A stretch of 64,000 bases of DNA from Candidatus Dependentiae bacterium (GTDB lineage Bacteria; Babelota; Babeliae; Babelales; JACPOV01), in contig JACPOV010000008.1 in assembly GCA_016191325.1 (NCBI GenBank), positions 384,049 to 448,048 of the forward strand, given 5' to 3'. The first letter of the stretch is position 1, and every line of letters starts with the position of its first letter. The notes below the pieces were generated by a model. The model saw nothing but the letters and a program-made list of their open reading frames with translations. It was not told the origin of the DNA and did not search any database. Both the position numbers and the translations under genes were made by a program. Positions 1 to 9,073 of this stretch are shown piece after piece.

Positions 1-699
1 GAAAATAAGCACTGGGTAATTGATGGCAACATCGCGCTTTTTGATTTTGCTGACGTTTTACCACAACCGAACATGTATCGCCGCGAGTTAGTTTGTTTAG
101 GTCAGCAAGCAGACCTGGATAGATTGCATTTTGCCTATCAAGAAACACTGAAAAGAGTTCCGGATGCGGAAATTGTTCTTTTTGGTTTATCGCGCGGTGC
201 CGCTACGATTATTAATTATGTTGGGCTCTATAAACCTGTGCAGCTTAAAGCGATTGTTCTCGATTCACCGTTTGATTCGTTTGAATCGATTATTAATCAC
301 ATAAAAAAAGTTTATTTCCTTCAGTGGATTCCGCAAGCTCTTGCGCGTTCGATGATGCGAATGCGATTTCCTTCTCTTGAGATCGATGGCATTATGCCAA
401 GTAAGACAATTAATTGGTTGCCAATTACTGTTCCCACAATTTTTATCCACAGTCAAACTGACTTAGTAGTACCTATCGACTCTTCCCGCTTTTTATTTGA
501 AACACTAAAAAGTCGCGGGCACAAAGATCTTTATTTGCTTGAACTCCCTGATGGGCCGCACGGAATGTTAATGCGTTCTGAGCACGCGGCACATTATGAG
601 GCGGTTGTGCATGCTTTTTTTGCTCGCTATAATATAGCTTGCAACGGTGAGATTGCGCATCTAGGGACAAATAAATTAAATCTATGTCGCGCCCTATAA
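1..699 (+). CDS. alpha/beta hydrolase, 5' end missing
   Basis: The reading frame is open from the first base of the window, so the start lies outside it; 232 codons are present. The visible part is the C-terminal two thirds of a serine hydrolase of the prolyl-oligopeptidase/BAAT kind. The nucleophile elbow reads FGLSRGAA (GxSxG), the acid is probably the Asp in HSQTDLVVP, and the histidine lies in DGPHGML. Substrate cannot be told. A second hydrolase of similar design with an N-terminal membrane anchor is at 36074-37120, so this one may also be exported. A short gap leads to two small secreted-protein genes on the same strand. Confidence 0.75.
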   Translation, partial: ENKHWVIDGNIALFDFADVLPQPNMYRRELVCLGQQADLDRLHFAYQETLKRVPDAEIVLFGLSRGAATIINYVGLYKPVQLKAIVLDSPFDSFESIINHIKKVYFLQWIPQALARSMMRMRFPSLEIDGIMPSKTINWLPITVPTIFIHSQTDLVVPIDSSRFLFETLKSRGHKDLYLLELPDGPHGMLMRSEHAAHYEAVVHAFFARYNIACNGEIAHLGTNKLNLCRAL

Positions 700-736
700 G
701 CTAGGGCATCAGCGAAAATTTAGGGAAGGGACGACG

Positions 737-1000
737 ATGTTAAAGCGAATCTTACTCCTCAATGTTTTTTTAGCTTCACATTTTGCTTATACTATGAATC
801 AAAATAGTGGGAAATATACTTTTATCGGTACAATACCTGCTGGGGCTGTGAAAAACAGTGAACAACAGTTAATACTCCCAAAAAAGAATATTCAGCTCAA
901 TGAAAATAATCCTGCGCAAGAAAATGATCACACAAGAAATGTATTTGGTTATTGGGGGATTTTCTCTTGCTGTTTTAATGTTTCGCAAGAAAACGAATAG
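737..1000 (+). CDS. small secreted protein
   Basis: An 87-residue protein of no recognised family. It begins with a clear signal peptide (MLKRILLLNVFLASHFAYT), followed by MNQ, and has a polar, Asn/Gln-rich middle. The C-terminus has a hydrophobic patch with a double cysteine (GIFSCCFNV). The next gene, 27 bases downstream, has the same plan, including a C-terminal hydrophobic cysteine cluster, so the two may be distant paralogues. An AGGGAAGGG SD lies just upstream of the ATG. Function unknown; probably exported. Confidence 0.6.
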   Translation: MLKRILLLNVFLASHFAYTMNQNSGKYTFIGTIPAGAVKNSEQQLILPKKNIQLNENNPAQENDHTRNVFGYWGIFSCCFNVSQENE

Positions 1001-1026
1001 TTTTCTTTAAGAAAAAAGGAGAGTAA

Positions 1027-1329
1027 ATGAAACAATTACTATATGTTATTATAGCGTTAGGTTATGTGCCTGCATCTCTTGCGATGGAAAATAACGCGTT
1101 TATCATTTTTCAGATAATGTCATCAGTTGAAAAAGAAAGTTTGCTTTATAAAAACAGAGAAACGCAAATAAATGCGCGCGTTAATGATAATATTCCGAAG
1201 CACCAAACAGCAAATCCTCAAGTGGTAGCTGCGCGCTTGGCTGGCAACAATAATAATCTACGCAACGTTTCAGAAAATTCTTGTATGCGATTTTTAAATT
1301 TATTTTGTTGCGGTCAATGCAATGATTAA
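1027..1329 (+). CDS. small secreted protein with C-terminal cysteine cluster
   Basis: A 100-residue protein of unknown family. A signal peptide ends near SLAMEN; the rest is polar and closes with a hydrophobic cysteine-rich end (LFCCGQC). It follows the previous small gene after 26 bases with an AAAAAGGAGAG SD, so the two are likely co-transcribed. The cysteine-rich tail could be lipidated or disulphide-bonded, which is inference. The gene runs convergent to dcd, whose stop is only 6 bases away. Confidence 0.6.
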   Translation: MKQLLYVIIALGYVPASLAMENNAFIIFQIMSSVEKESLLYKNRETQINARVNDNIPKHQTANPQVVAARLAGNNNNLRNVSENSCMRFLNLFCCGQCND

Positions 1330-1335
1330 ATTTGA

Positions 1336-1854
1336 TTAAGTAAGCTCTGTGTAGAGCAAGCTTGGCTGAATTCCTTGATTGTGCTGATACTTACCGCTAG
1401 AATACCGATCGAAATCTCCCTCGATCGTATGGTAAAATATTTGGCAAATTTCAATTCCCGGATAAATTCTAATAGGTTGCACGCAGAAAATTTCTAGCGT
1501 CCAATAACCACTAAAGCCAACGTCGCCAAATCCTGCGGTAATATGAATGAATAGGCCGAGTCTTGCAATTGAGGATCTTCCTTCAATGAGCGGCACTAAG
1601 TTATCTGTTTTAGTATACTCTACCGTGCGTCCTAAATATAATTTTCCTGGCGTTAATTCAAGCCCGTTTTCTGGTATCACAATCGAAGCTGTACTATTCG
1701 CTTTTTTCATATCAAGTACTTGATCTTGATATACAAGAAGTTCATTATGCAATCGCAAATTATAACTGTTCGGGTTAAGTTGCTTTTCATTGAACGGCGT
1801 AATATGAATATCGTTATTGAGTCTTCGTTTAATCTCTCGTCCTGAAATAATCAA
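1336..1854 (-). CDS. dcd: dCTP deaminase, possibly bifunctional with dUTPase activity
   Basis: Deaminates dCTP to dUTP for dTMP synthesis in the cytoplasm. The 172-residue protein begins MIISGREIKRRL, like the family N-terminus, from a TTG start preceded by an AAAGGA SD. The core motif GRSSIARLGL and the following TAGFGDVGFSG...TLEI stretch contain the family's catalytic glutamate. The C-terminal GKYQ...QG..PS pattern resembles the bifunctional dCTP deaminase:dUTPase group (as in Mycobacterium and Methanocaldococcus), which releases dUMP directly; that subtype is an inference. The start lies 26 bases inside the upstream ABC ATPase gene, so the two are probably translationally coupled. It is the last gene of the glyS-ktr operon. 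Confidence 0.9.
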   Translation of the reverse strand: MIISGREIKRRLNNDIHITPFNEKQLNPNSYNLRLHNELLVYQDQVLDMKKANSTASIVIPENGLELTPGKLYLGRTVEYTKTDNLVPLIEGRSSIARLGLFIHITAGFGDVGFSGYWTLEIFCVQPIRIYPGIEICQIFYHTIEGDFDRYSSGKYQHNQGIQPSLLYTELT

Positions 1855-2512
1855 CTTGTTCCTTTCTCGATTGATGCGATGCGCCTTGCGTGTTTAATTT
1901 TCCTTCGTGTAAAATCATAGCGGAATCGTGTGCATATGCAAATTCATCGTGGCAAATATAAATCGTGCTGCGTGAATTATTTTGTGCCAAGCACAATTCT
2001 TCAATTTTTGGCCTGAGTGATTTTTCTATTCCTGAAAACGGTTCATCAAGAAGCATAAGGTGAGGCTCTTGCGCCAATGCCTGTGCAATCATCATGCGTT
2101 GGCACATGCCAAATGAAAACGATTTTATTTTTTGATGCGCAACGTTTTGTAAATTAACTTGCTCCAAATAAAAAAAAATTTGATCGTTCGTTATAGTTTT
2201 TTTGCGTAAGCTGAAAACATATGAAATTACTTGATGTGGTGTTAAAAATTGCGGCAAGGAAAAATCATGACCTATATACACAATAGGATAATTGGTGCGA
2301 TATATTGAGCCGGATGATGGATGCAAAAGCCCGGCAAGGATTTTTAAGAAAGTAGTTTTTCCTGAACCGTTCGTGCCCTGCAAAAAAATTAACTTACCGT
2401 GATTTATCGAACAAGAAATGTTATCTAGAACGAGTTTGCGCTTGCCTAAAAAAGAAAAAGAATAAGAAAAACTTACATCTTTCAGTTCAATAAGCGGATC
2501 AGGAGAAATCAT
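1829..2512 (-). CDS. ABC transporter ATP-binding protein (orphan, CcmA-like size)
   Basis: A 227-residue single ABC ATPase domain. Walker A is GTNGSGKTT, Walker B LMLLDEPFSG and the H-loop YICHDE. The signature is degenerate: FSFGM where LSGGQ is expected. The short length and lack of extensions resemble small ATPases such as CcmA. No permease is adjacent; the only ABC-type permease in the window is the LolC/E-like protein at 28765-29994, 26 kb away, and pairing with it is speculation. The ATG overlaps the end of ktrA in ATGA fashion and the 3' end contains the dcd start, so it sits mid-operon. Confidence 0.85.
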   Translation of the reverse strand: MISPDPLIELKDVSFSYSFSFLGKRKLVLDNISCSINHGKLIFLQGTNGSGKTTFLKILAGLLHPSSGSIYRTNYPIVYIGHDFSLPQFLTPHQVISYVFSLRKKTITNDQIFFYLEQVNLQNVAHQKIKSFSFGMCQRMMIAQALAQEPHLMLLDEPFSGIEKSLRPKIEELCLAQNNSRSTIYICHDEFAYAHDSAMILHEGKLNTQGASHQSRKEQVDYFRTRD

Positions 2513-3150
2513 AATTTTGCAACGACTGCCAAATCTTTATTGAGGCCTGCAAGTACGAGCAGATTTCCTTCTTGTACAACATAATCTTTATCGACAGGAA
2601 TTATTTCTCCGTCTTTTTTTATTCCGATGCAATTGAGGTGATAATTTTCCTGGAGACCAATTTTCTTAATAGTTTTGCCAGAAAACTTTTCTGGTGCACT
2701 TATTTGGCTGATCGAATAATTTTTTGCAATTCGCGAAATGACTCTGAACGGTAAGCTCAAATTATCGGCAAGGCTGTTACCTATTTCACGTTCTGGCAAA
2801 ATTATTTGATCTGCGCCTATCAATAAAAGAATTTCTTTGTGAATTTCGTTAACTGCTCGGGTGATTACTAATGGAACGTTGAGTCTTTTTTTGAGTAGGG
2901 CCGTTATCAAAATTGAACCTGCAAAATTTTCTCCCATTGCAACGATTACTGCATCCATTTCGTCAACACCAATAGATCTGAGAGATGCTTCATCATGCAC
3001 TTGCATGCAAATCGCCTGAGTAATGCTATCGCGTACCGAAGCGACAATTGTTTCATTGTTATCGACACCTAGCACTTCCATGCCATTTTCTGCAAGCCGC
3101 GTCGCGACGTGATAACCAAAGCGTCCTAATCCGAGCACACAAAATTTCAT
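2509..3150 (-). CDS. ktrA: KtrA/TrkA-type potassium channel regulatory subunit
   Basis: Cytoplasmic RCK subunit that binds a nucleotide and gates a K+ translocating membrane partner. Residues 1-35 form the Rossmann start with GLGRFGYHVA (GxGxxG) followed by an acidic strand end (VLGVDNNE), typical of TrkA_N. The C-terminal 75 residues fit a TrkA_C ligand-binding domain. At 213 residues it has a single N+C unit, as in KtrA rather than the doubled E. coli TrkA. Its partner ktrB lies immediately upstream (15-base gap) in the same operon. Confidence 0.9.
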   Translation of the reverse strand: MKFCVLGLGRFGYHVATRLAENGMEVLGVDNNETIVASVRDSITQAICMQVHDEASLRSIGVDEMDAVIVAMGENFAGSILITALLKKRLNVPLVITRAVNEIHKEILLLIGADQIILPEREIGNSLADNLSLPFRVISRIAKNYSISQISAPEKFSGKTIKKIGLQENYHLNCIGIKKDGEIIPVDKDYVVQEGNLLVLAGLNKDLAVVAKL

Positions 3151-3165
3151 AAATGTCCCTTGCTT

Positions 3166-4500
3166 TTAAGATAACATAACTCGTTCTTCAGGATACTGAA
3201 ATTCCGGTGCTTCTAATTTTTTGCGCAATGCGACAGCAACCGTGAGCGATCCAATACGGCCTACAATCATTGTTGCCATAATAAATAATTTCCCTGAAAG
3301 GGAAAGATAAGGCGTAATTCCAGTATCAACGCCAAGCGTTGCGTATGCCGATATTACTGCGAAAATTACATCAAGAAAATCCCATCCTTTTTCTGTAATA
3401 AGTAAACAAAAAATGGTGACAAGTATCCATGCTTGACTTAATGCAATAATAGCAAGCGTTCGATAAACTTGATCTTTTGCTATGCGCCTTCCTTTAATTT
3501 GCACCGAAGATTTTCCTTCAATTGCGGCTTTTACTGTCGCAAGAAAAATTGCAAACGTTGTAGTTCTGATACCACTCCCTGTAGAACCTGGTGATGAACC
3601 GATAAAGGCAACCACCATTATCATAAGAATTGTTGCAATGTTCAAATCAAAAATGCTGACGGTCAGAAAACCGGTACTTCTATTGGAAACTGCATTGAAA
3701 ATTGAATTTAAAATAGCGGTAAACGGATCCATATGCGCAAGGGTATTTTGCCTTTCAAGAAGCCAAAAAAGCACAATCGCTCCGGTCATAAGCAATGCGG
3801 TCATCGAAAGCGTAATTTTTGTTTGTAAAGAAAGATGGGGGCGTTTTCCGACTCTTCGAGCTCGCACATATTCAATGAGTTCGTGAATCGTAATAAAGCC
3901 GATACCGCCTAAGAGCATCAATAGGGTTGTCGAGACAAGCATTAACCAATTAGTTTTATATGCGATCATACCGTCCGGAAAAAGCGAAAGGCCTGCATCG
4001 CAAAATGAAGAAACAGAATGGAAGAGGGACAAAAAAATTGCTTTTTGCAGTGGGTATTCGTTATGAATTGCAATAAAGATAAAAACAGCCCCTATGAGCT
4101 CTATCGCTAGGGTGAGCCCTATGATAAAAAATATCATATGTTTGATATTCTTCCATGTTTCCAACTCAAGCAATTTTCCTGCCAGAATTTGAGCTCCTAA
4201 CCCAAATTCCATAAAAAATAACATTAAAAAAAGTGTAAGTGTTATTATGCCAAGCCCACCTATTTGCATCAGACAAAAAATAACCAATTGGCCAAACGAG
4301 GTAAAGTCGGTCAATGGTACCGTTAGTAGGCCTGTAACGCAGGTCACAGATGTGGAAGTAAACAGAAGATCGATGAGAGAAATGGGCACTTTTCTTGCTA
4401 TCGGCAATGACAAAAGGAATGTTCCAATTGCTATCGCACAACCGACCGAAGCAAGAATAATACGGCCAGGCGAAAAATGTGAGATATGTTTTACAGGCAT
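3166..4500 (-). CDS. ktrB: KtrB/TrkH-type potassium transporter
   Basis: Integral membrane K+ uptake subunit of the Trk/Ktr/HKT family, 444 residues. The ATG at 4500 (MPVKHISHF) is chosen because AAGGA lies at the proper distance; a longer in-frame TTG start would run into the upstream gene. The family's four pore-loop motifs are visible: TSVTCVTGL, VSSFCDAGLS, AVSNRSTGF and TLGVDTGIT, each with the selectivity-filter glycine. The GSTGSGIRTTTFAI segment is also characteristic. It forms the transporter together with KtrA downstream. Confidence 0.93.
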   Translation of the reverse strand: MPVKHISHFSPGRIILASVGCAIAIGTFLLSLPIARKVPISLIDLLFTSTSVTCVTGLLTVPLTDFTSFGQLVIFCLMQIGGLGIITLTLFLMLFFMEFGLGAQILAGKLLELETWKNIKHMIFFIIGLTLAIELIGAVFIFIAIHNEYPLQKAIFLSLFHSVSSFCDAGLSLFPDGMIAYKTNWLMLVSTTLLMLLGGIGFITIHELIEYVRARRVGKRPHLSLQTKITLSMTALLMTGAIVLFWLLERQNTLAHMDPFTAILNSIFNAVSNRSTGFLTVSIFDLNIATILMIMVVAFIGSSPGSTGSGIRTTTFAIFLATVKAAIEGKSSVQIKGRRIAKDQVYRTLAIIALSQAWILVTIFCLLITEKGWDFLDVIFAVISAYATLGVDTGITPYLSLSGKLFIMATMIVGRIGSLTVAVALRKKLEAPEFQYPEERVMLS

Positions 4501-4511
4501 GAACCCATTCC

Positions 4512-5093
4512 TTATGATCGCTTGAAAGACCAAATAAGACCAACGACTACCACAATCAGCAATAGTACTAAGTGGCTAAAATAGCGGTCAATATATTCTT
4601 TGATCTTTGCTCCATAAGTGCGCAATACGGTTGCTAATAAAAAATAGCGCATTGAGCGAGCAATAAGCGAGCAACCGAGAAACTGCCAAAGTGGAACGTG
4701 AAAAAATCCAGCGCAGATGGTAAATATTTTATAAGGAACTGGAAGAAATCCTGCGATGATAAGTGCCCAGCCCTGATATTGTTTGCACAATGAAAGAGCC
4801 ATTTCAAATTGATCAGCGCTAAAAAAACAACCTACTAATCGGGTGCCGACTAAATCCCAGCAAAATGCTCCCAAACTATATCCCATGAGCCCGCCAATAA
4901 CGGATGATACCGTAGCGATGCTTGCAAAATACCAAGATTTCCCAGGGTATTCAATGCAATAAAGAATAAGCAGTGGATCGACAGGGATCAATATGATCGA
5001 TTCGATAAAAAAAACAAACGCGAGAAGAGGGATGGCGTACGCTTCATGTACTTGTGCGCCAACCCAATTATAACAACGCTTGAGAGCATTCAT
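4512..5093 (-). CDS. DedA-family (YqaA-like) membrane protein
   Basis: A 193-residue multi-spanning inner-membrane protein of the DedA/SNARE-associated (VTT domain) superfamily, members of which have been linked to lipid flipping and envelope homeostasis. Supporting features are a reentrant-like acidic/hydrophobic start (FIESIILIPVDPLLIL), glycine-rich GGLMGYSLG, and the G-[FY]-x-P-V-P-[YF]-K motif seen here as GFLPVPYKIF. The ATG at 5093 has an AGGAAG SD; a GTG three codons earlier would sit too close to it. It lies between glyS (14-base gap) and ktrB (11-base gap). Confidence 0.8.
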   Translation of the reverse strand: MNALKRCYNWVGAQVHEAYAIPLLAFVFFIESIILIPVDPLLILYCIEYPGKSWYFASIATVSSVIGGLMGYSLGAFCWDLVGTRLVGCFFSADQFEMALSLCKQYQGWALIIAGFLPVPYKIFTICAGFFHVPLWQFLGCSLIARSMRYFLLATVLRTYGAKIKEYIDRYFSHLVLLLIVVVVGLIWSFKRS

Positions 5094-5107
5094 CGTATGC
5101 ACTCTTC

Positions 5108-6421
5108 CTATTTTATCAGATTATTAAGATACTCATGTACCCGATCAACAGAAATTCTTTCTTGCTGCATCGTATCACGGTTTCTTGCTGTTACGCAATG
5201 ATCATTTTCGCTCTCAAAATCATAGGTGAAACACACCGGTGTACCGATTTCATCTTGACGGCGATAGCGTTTACCAATAGAGCCAGATTCATCAAGTTGC
5301 ACCATAATTCCACTACGGCGCAAATCACGATATATTTTTTCAACAGGCTCAATTTGCTTTTTAGTAAGTGGCATGAGTGCCGCTTTTATTGGAGCAATGC
5401 GCGGATGGAGGCGAAGAACAATGCGTTGTTCTCCCTCAGCAACATCTTCGTCATATGCATCAAAGAGTGCGGTGAGGAATAATCTATCAACACCAACTGA
5501 ACATTCTACAACATGTGGAATATAAGATGTTTTGGTTGCTTCATCAAAGACTGCGAGATCTTTAGTTGAGTGCGAACCATGTTGCGTTAAATCGAAGTTG
5601 GTACGATACGCAATTCCTTCTAGCTCTTTCCAACCAAAGGGGAAATTATATTCAATGTCCGATGTTGCTGTAGAATAGTGCGACAATTCATCAGCTTGAT
5701 GAGCGCGTAAGCGAATTTGTGATTGATCAATACCGATATGATTATAAAAAGCTATGCGTTGTTGGGACCAAAACTCAAAATCTTTTTTTGCCGTTTCTTC
5801 TTTGCAAAACCATTCAATTTCCATCTGCTCGAATTCGCGCATTCTGAATAGAAATTGTTTAGGATTTATTTCATTGCGAAACGCTTTACCAATTTGCGCA
5901 ACGCCGAATGGAATCTTTACACGGTTTGTCGAAATAATATTTTTAAAATTTACAAAAATTGCTTGAGCTGTTTCAGGGCGCAGGTACGCTTCGCTTGTTT
6001 GATCTGATGACGCTCCAACGTTAGTTTTGAACATCATGTTAAACATGCGCACATCGGTCCATTTTGTTTGTCCGCAATGGGGGCATGGCTTTGAAAGATC
6101 AAGCTCATCAGCACGATAGCGATGCTTGCAATTTAGGCAATCAACCATCGGATCATTGAAATTTGAAATATGGCCTGAAGCTTCCCAAACAGAGCGAGGT
6201 GCAAGGAGCGCGCCTTCCATTAATAAGATGTCATCGGAAGCTGCGTTTATAGAAGTTAGCCACGCTGAACGCAAATTATATTTCAGCAAGGTTCCCAAAT
6301 TGCCAAAATCGTATACTCCGTTCAATCCGCCATAGATTTCTGCAGTAGGGTAGACAAATCCTCTGCGTTTGCATAAAGAAACTATTTTTTCAAGTGTTAC
6401 TGCCGAATGCCGGGTGCTCAT
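5108..6421 (-). CDS. glyS: glycyl-tRNA synthetase, single-chain alpha2 type
   Basis: Class II synthetase that charges tRNA-Gly. It has 437 residues and is of the eukaryotic/archaeal-like homodimeric type, not the alpha2beta2 type. Visible features: N-terminal RRGFVYPTAEIYGG, a CLNCKHRYRAD...CPHCG zinc-ribbon-like insertion, class II motif 2 (GKAFRNEINPKQFLFRMREFEQMEIE, given by its two ends GKAFRNE and EQMEIE) and motif 3 near VECSVGVDRLFL. A C-terminal anticodon-binding domain follows. AAAGGAG lies ahead of the ATG. It is the first gene of the operon running to dcd and is divergent from the degP-like gene, so its promoter lies in 6422-6590. Confidence 0.95.
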   Translation of the reverse strand: MSTRHSAVTLEKIVSLCKRRGFVYPTAEIYGGLNGVYDFGNLGTLLKYNLRSAWLTSINAASDDILLMEGALLAPRSVWEASGHISNFNDPMVDCLNCKHRYRADELDLSKPCPHCGQTKWTDVRMFNMMFKTNVGASSDQTSEAYLRPETAQAIFVNFKNIISTNRVKIPFGVAQIGKAFRNEINPKQFLFRMREFEQMEIEWFCKEETAKKDFEFWSQQRIAFYNHIGIDQSQIRLRAHQADELSHYSTATSDIEYNFPFGWKELEGIAYRTNFDLTQHGSHSTKDLAVFDEATKTSYIPHVVECSVGVDRLFLTALFDAYDEDVAEGEQRIVLRLHPRIAPIKAALMPLTKKQIEPVEKIYRDLRRSGIMVQLDESGSIGKRYRRQDEIGTPVCFTYDFESENDHCVTARNRDTMQQERISVDRVHEYLNNLIK

Positions 6422-6590
6422 GAATGGAACTCCTTTAGCTCACTGAACAATTGCAAGTATTCATGATATCAATTTCACTTTTTTTGGCAAATCGAGTTGC
6501 GCAGTCTGGTATTATTTTTTGTGACTGCTACACTTGAAATTCTATAAAACTGTTCATAAAAAAATTATCAAGAACGAGAAGAGAGGATAT

Positions 6591-8285
6591 ATGAATAGAA
6601 GCAACTGGATGGCGTACGGCCTTGTACTTTTATTTTGCGGCGGTGGTGTTTATTGGATGCGTAACATTCAAAAAATGCAGCGCCAGCTTTATGAGGAAGT
6701 TCGTTCAACTCAACTTTTCCACGGTTCATCAAGCTCTCCTGAATTAAATGCAAAAAATGATAGTGTTCCAACATATATTGCTGGTCAAGCATGGAGTGAA
6801 CTGCAAGATAAAGTGAAAAATGCTGTAGTGCAGGTATTCTCTCAAATCGGCACCATTGATTTATTACAGCCCTATAAAACGCCAAATCAATATCAGGGAA
6901 CTGGCAGTGGGTTCTTTATCAATAAAGAGGGCGAGATTATCACGAATGCTCACGTTATTGACCAAGCAAAAGCTATTTGGATCCAAATTCCAGGACTCGG
7001 CAAACAACAAATCGATGTTGAAATTGTTGGATTAAGCCCTGAGAGAGATTTGGCTCTGTTGCGCGTTCCTGCAGAAGGATTGGAAGTTATCAAGACCGTT
7101 TTGGGTGAGATACCGCATCTTGATTTTGGGGATTCTAATGATGTCAAACGTGCAGATGAAGTTATGACTCTTGGCTATCCATTGGGTCAGCAAGGATTAA
7201 AAAGTACTGTTGGCGTGGTGAGTGGCAGAGAGCAACATCTTATTCAAATTGATGCCCCAATTAACCCGGGAAACTCTGGTGGCCCATCTCTTAATAGATC
7301 GTGCCAAGTTGTTGGTGTAAATACGCTCTACGCGCCAGACGCGCAAAATGTAGGGTTTATTATCCCCATTAATCAACTAAAAATTGTTTTGGATGATCTG
7401 CGCACGGTGAAATTACTCAGAAAACCGTTTCTTGGCATTATTTTTAATAATGGAAGCGAAAGTTTGACTAACTATTTAGCTAACCCGCAACCGGGTGGCC
7501 TTTATGTTGTAGACGTGTACAAGGGCAGCCCGCTTGCAAAAGCTGGGGTTAAACGTGGCGACATGGTTTATGAAATTAACGGTTACAAGCTCGATATGTA
7601 CGGCGAAATGTTTTGGCAAGGAGAGAAAGTTGCTCTCATTGATTATGTTTCGCAAATGAAATTAGGGCAGCACGTAGATTTAGTTGTGTACAGAAAGGGA
7701 GCTCGAAAAGATATTTCGCTTACTTTTGAGCAAACAGAATTACTCCCGATTCGGCACATGTATCCTGGGTTTGAAAAATTAGATTACGAAGTGACTGCCG
7801 GAATGGTTGTTCAGCCGCTTACGATTAATCATTTGCCGATTCTTGTCAATCAAGCGCCCGCTTTGGCCAAATATGCTGAGATGAAGTATCAAATGGAGCC
7901 AGCATTAATCATAACGCATATTTTTCCAGACTCTCAAGCGCATAGAAGCCGTTCTCTAATGCCAGGCAGTATTTTGAAAGAAGTTAATGGCGAACCATGC
8001 AAAACAATGCAGGAATTTCGTATAGCTCTTTCAAAGGGTCTAAAAACTGGAAACTTGACGATTGAAACGAACGAAGGTGTTTTCGTTGTCTGTCCGTTTA
8101 AAAAGGTTTTAGAAGAACAAGTGCGTTTAGCCAAAGACTATTTCTTCCCACTGTCAGATACGACTAAAACGTTGCTTGTGCAAGCTGAAAAGCAATCTTG
8201 GTTCAAGATTCCAAAAGATCAATTTCTTTTTGCTCAGGTGCCTGATTTGATTCCTGTTGATAATCAAACAGCATTAACGGCTTAG
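6591..8285 (+). CDS. membrane-anchored DegP/HtrA-like serine protease
   Basis: Trypsin-like envelope protease, 564 residues. The ATG at 6591 is chosen for its GAGAGGAT SD; residues 6-23 form an N-terminal membrane anchor. The catalytic triad is intact: His121 (TNAHV), Asp153 (ERDLALL) and Ser229 (PGNSGGP). Two PDZ-like regions follow, one around residues 285-400 (FLGIIFNN...GSPLAKAGVKRGD) and a second near the C-terminus (THIFPDSQAHR...MPGSILKEVNG). It is longer than classic DegP because of an extended inter-PDZ and C-terminal region. Probably degrades or chaperones misfolded envelope proteins. It is convergent with the next gene, overlapping it by 4 bases. Confidence 0.9.
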   Translation: MNRSNWMAYGLVLLFCGGGVYWMRNIQKMQRQLYEEVRSTQLFHGSSSSPELNAKNDSVPTYIAGQAWSELQDKVKNAVVQVFSQIGTIDLLQPYKTPNQYQGTGSGFFINKEGEIITNAHVIDQAKAIWIQIPGLGKQQIDVEIVGLSPERDLALLRVPAEGLEVIKTVLGEIPHLDFGDSNDVKRADEVMTLGYPLGQQGLKSTVGVVSGREQHLIQIDAPINPGNSGGPSLNRSCQVVGVNTLYAPDAQNVGFIIPINQLKIVLDDLRTVKLLRKPFLGIIFNNGSESLTNYLANPQPGGLYVVDVYKGSPLAKAGVKRGDMVYEINGYKLDMYGEMFWQGEKVALIDYVSQMKLGQHVDLVVYRKGARKDISLTFEQTELLPIRHMYPGFEKLDYEVTAGMVVQPLTINHLPILVNQAPALAKYAEMKYQMEPALIITHIFPDSQAHRSRSLMPGSILKEVNGEPCKTMQEFRIALSKGLKTGNLTIETNEGVFVVCPFKKVLEEQVRLAKDYFFPLSDTTKTLLVQAEKQSWFKIPKDQFLFAQVPDLIPVDNQTALTA

Positions 8286-8986
8286 TTCTTCGCTTTATTT
8301 ACCTGCGGAGCTTTTTTTATGATAGAAGAGATTATTTCTTGTGCTTGAGGGTTTTTAAGAAGATCGTAGGTCATTGGCGAAAGAGTAATGCCATAAGCAT
8401 TCCTATATCTAAGCGGTAACTTTGCGTCTTTGCGGTTGGGAGTGCTTTTTATTTCAGCAAGAAGATCTTCGGTGGACACCCACATAAACTTTTGTTTGGT
8501 TGCGCCAACCAGAAGTTTGCCGTCTTCGTAAATTTTGGGAGAACGGTTAAACTTTTCGTGATCCACCCAATCTATTGGCGCCAAATATACCGAATAATAG
8601 CTTGTTAGGGGAATTAATTGATTCCCTTTTAAGCGCGGCATAATATATTCAATGCCTTTATTGCACAAACTTATAGTTGGCTTCTTGGGTTTTTTATCTA
8701 AACTTGCTGTTTGCGTGGCTTCGAATCCGAAATAACACCGCGTGCCATTATTGAGAACTCGAGCAGCTGTTTGGCGTGGAAAATCAATATCTTTTTCATC
8801 CTGCGCCCCGCTGAACTCACTCCAAACAAAAAGTTTCGCTTTCTTGGGTTCTGCCCCCAACAGAAAATGGACTTTTCCTTGAGCATCGTACGCATATGGT
8901 AAAACGCCAACTCGATGGGTTCGCTGGGCAAAACATGATGATGACAATAATATTGAGATAAAAACCGAGAAGAGCATTTTTTTCAT
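8282..8986 (-). CDS. secreted protein with degenerate Nudix-like fold
   Basis: A 234-residue protein with a signal peptide (MKKMLFSVFISILLSSSCFA). The start of the mature part looks like a Nudix hydrolase (RVGVLPYAYDAQGKVHFLLG, then WSEFSGAQDEKD...TAARVLNNGT). In the Nudix box the position after TAAR should read E-x-x-E-E; here it reads VLNNG, so the metal-binding glutamates are absent. Catalysis is therefore doubtful, and it may be a binding protein or have diverged in activity. It lies between a protease and tlyA, with no operon partner. Confidence 0.5.
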   Translation of the reverse strand: MKKMLFSVFISILLSSSCFAQRTHRVGVLPYAYDAQGKVHFLLGAEPKKAKLFVWSEFSGAQDEKDIDFPRQTAARVLNNGTRCYFGFEATQTASLDKKPKKPTISLCNKGIEYIMPRLKGNQLIPLTSYYSVYLAPIDWVDHEKFNRSPKIYEDGKLLVGATKQKFMWVSTEDLLAEIKSTPNRKDAKLPLRYRNAYGITLSPMTYDLLKNPQAQEIISSIIKKAPQVNKAKN

Positions 8987-9073
8987 GGATTTGCTTTCTG
9001 TTTTTTAATAATAGTTGTATTTTTAGTATGTAAATTGAGGTTGTTAAAAGTCAACAGTATCTAAGAGGAAAAC

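Noticed and set aside
3482-3886. Plus-strand frame of 134 codons within ktrB
   Set aside because: It lies wholly antisense to clear KtrB coding sequence and encodes nothing recognisable.
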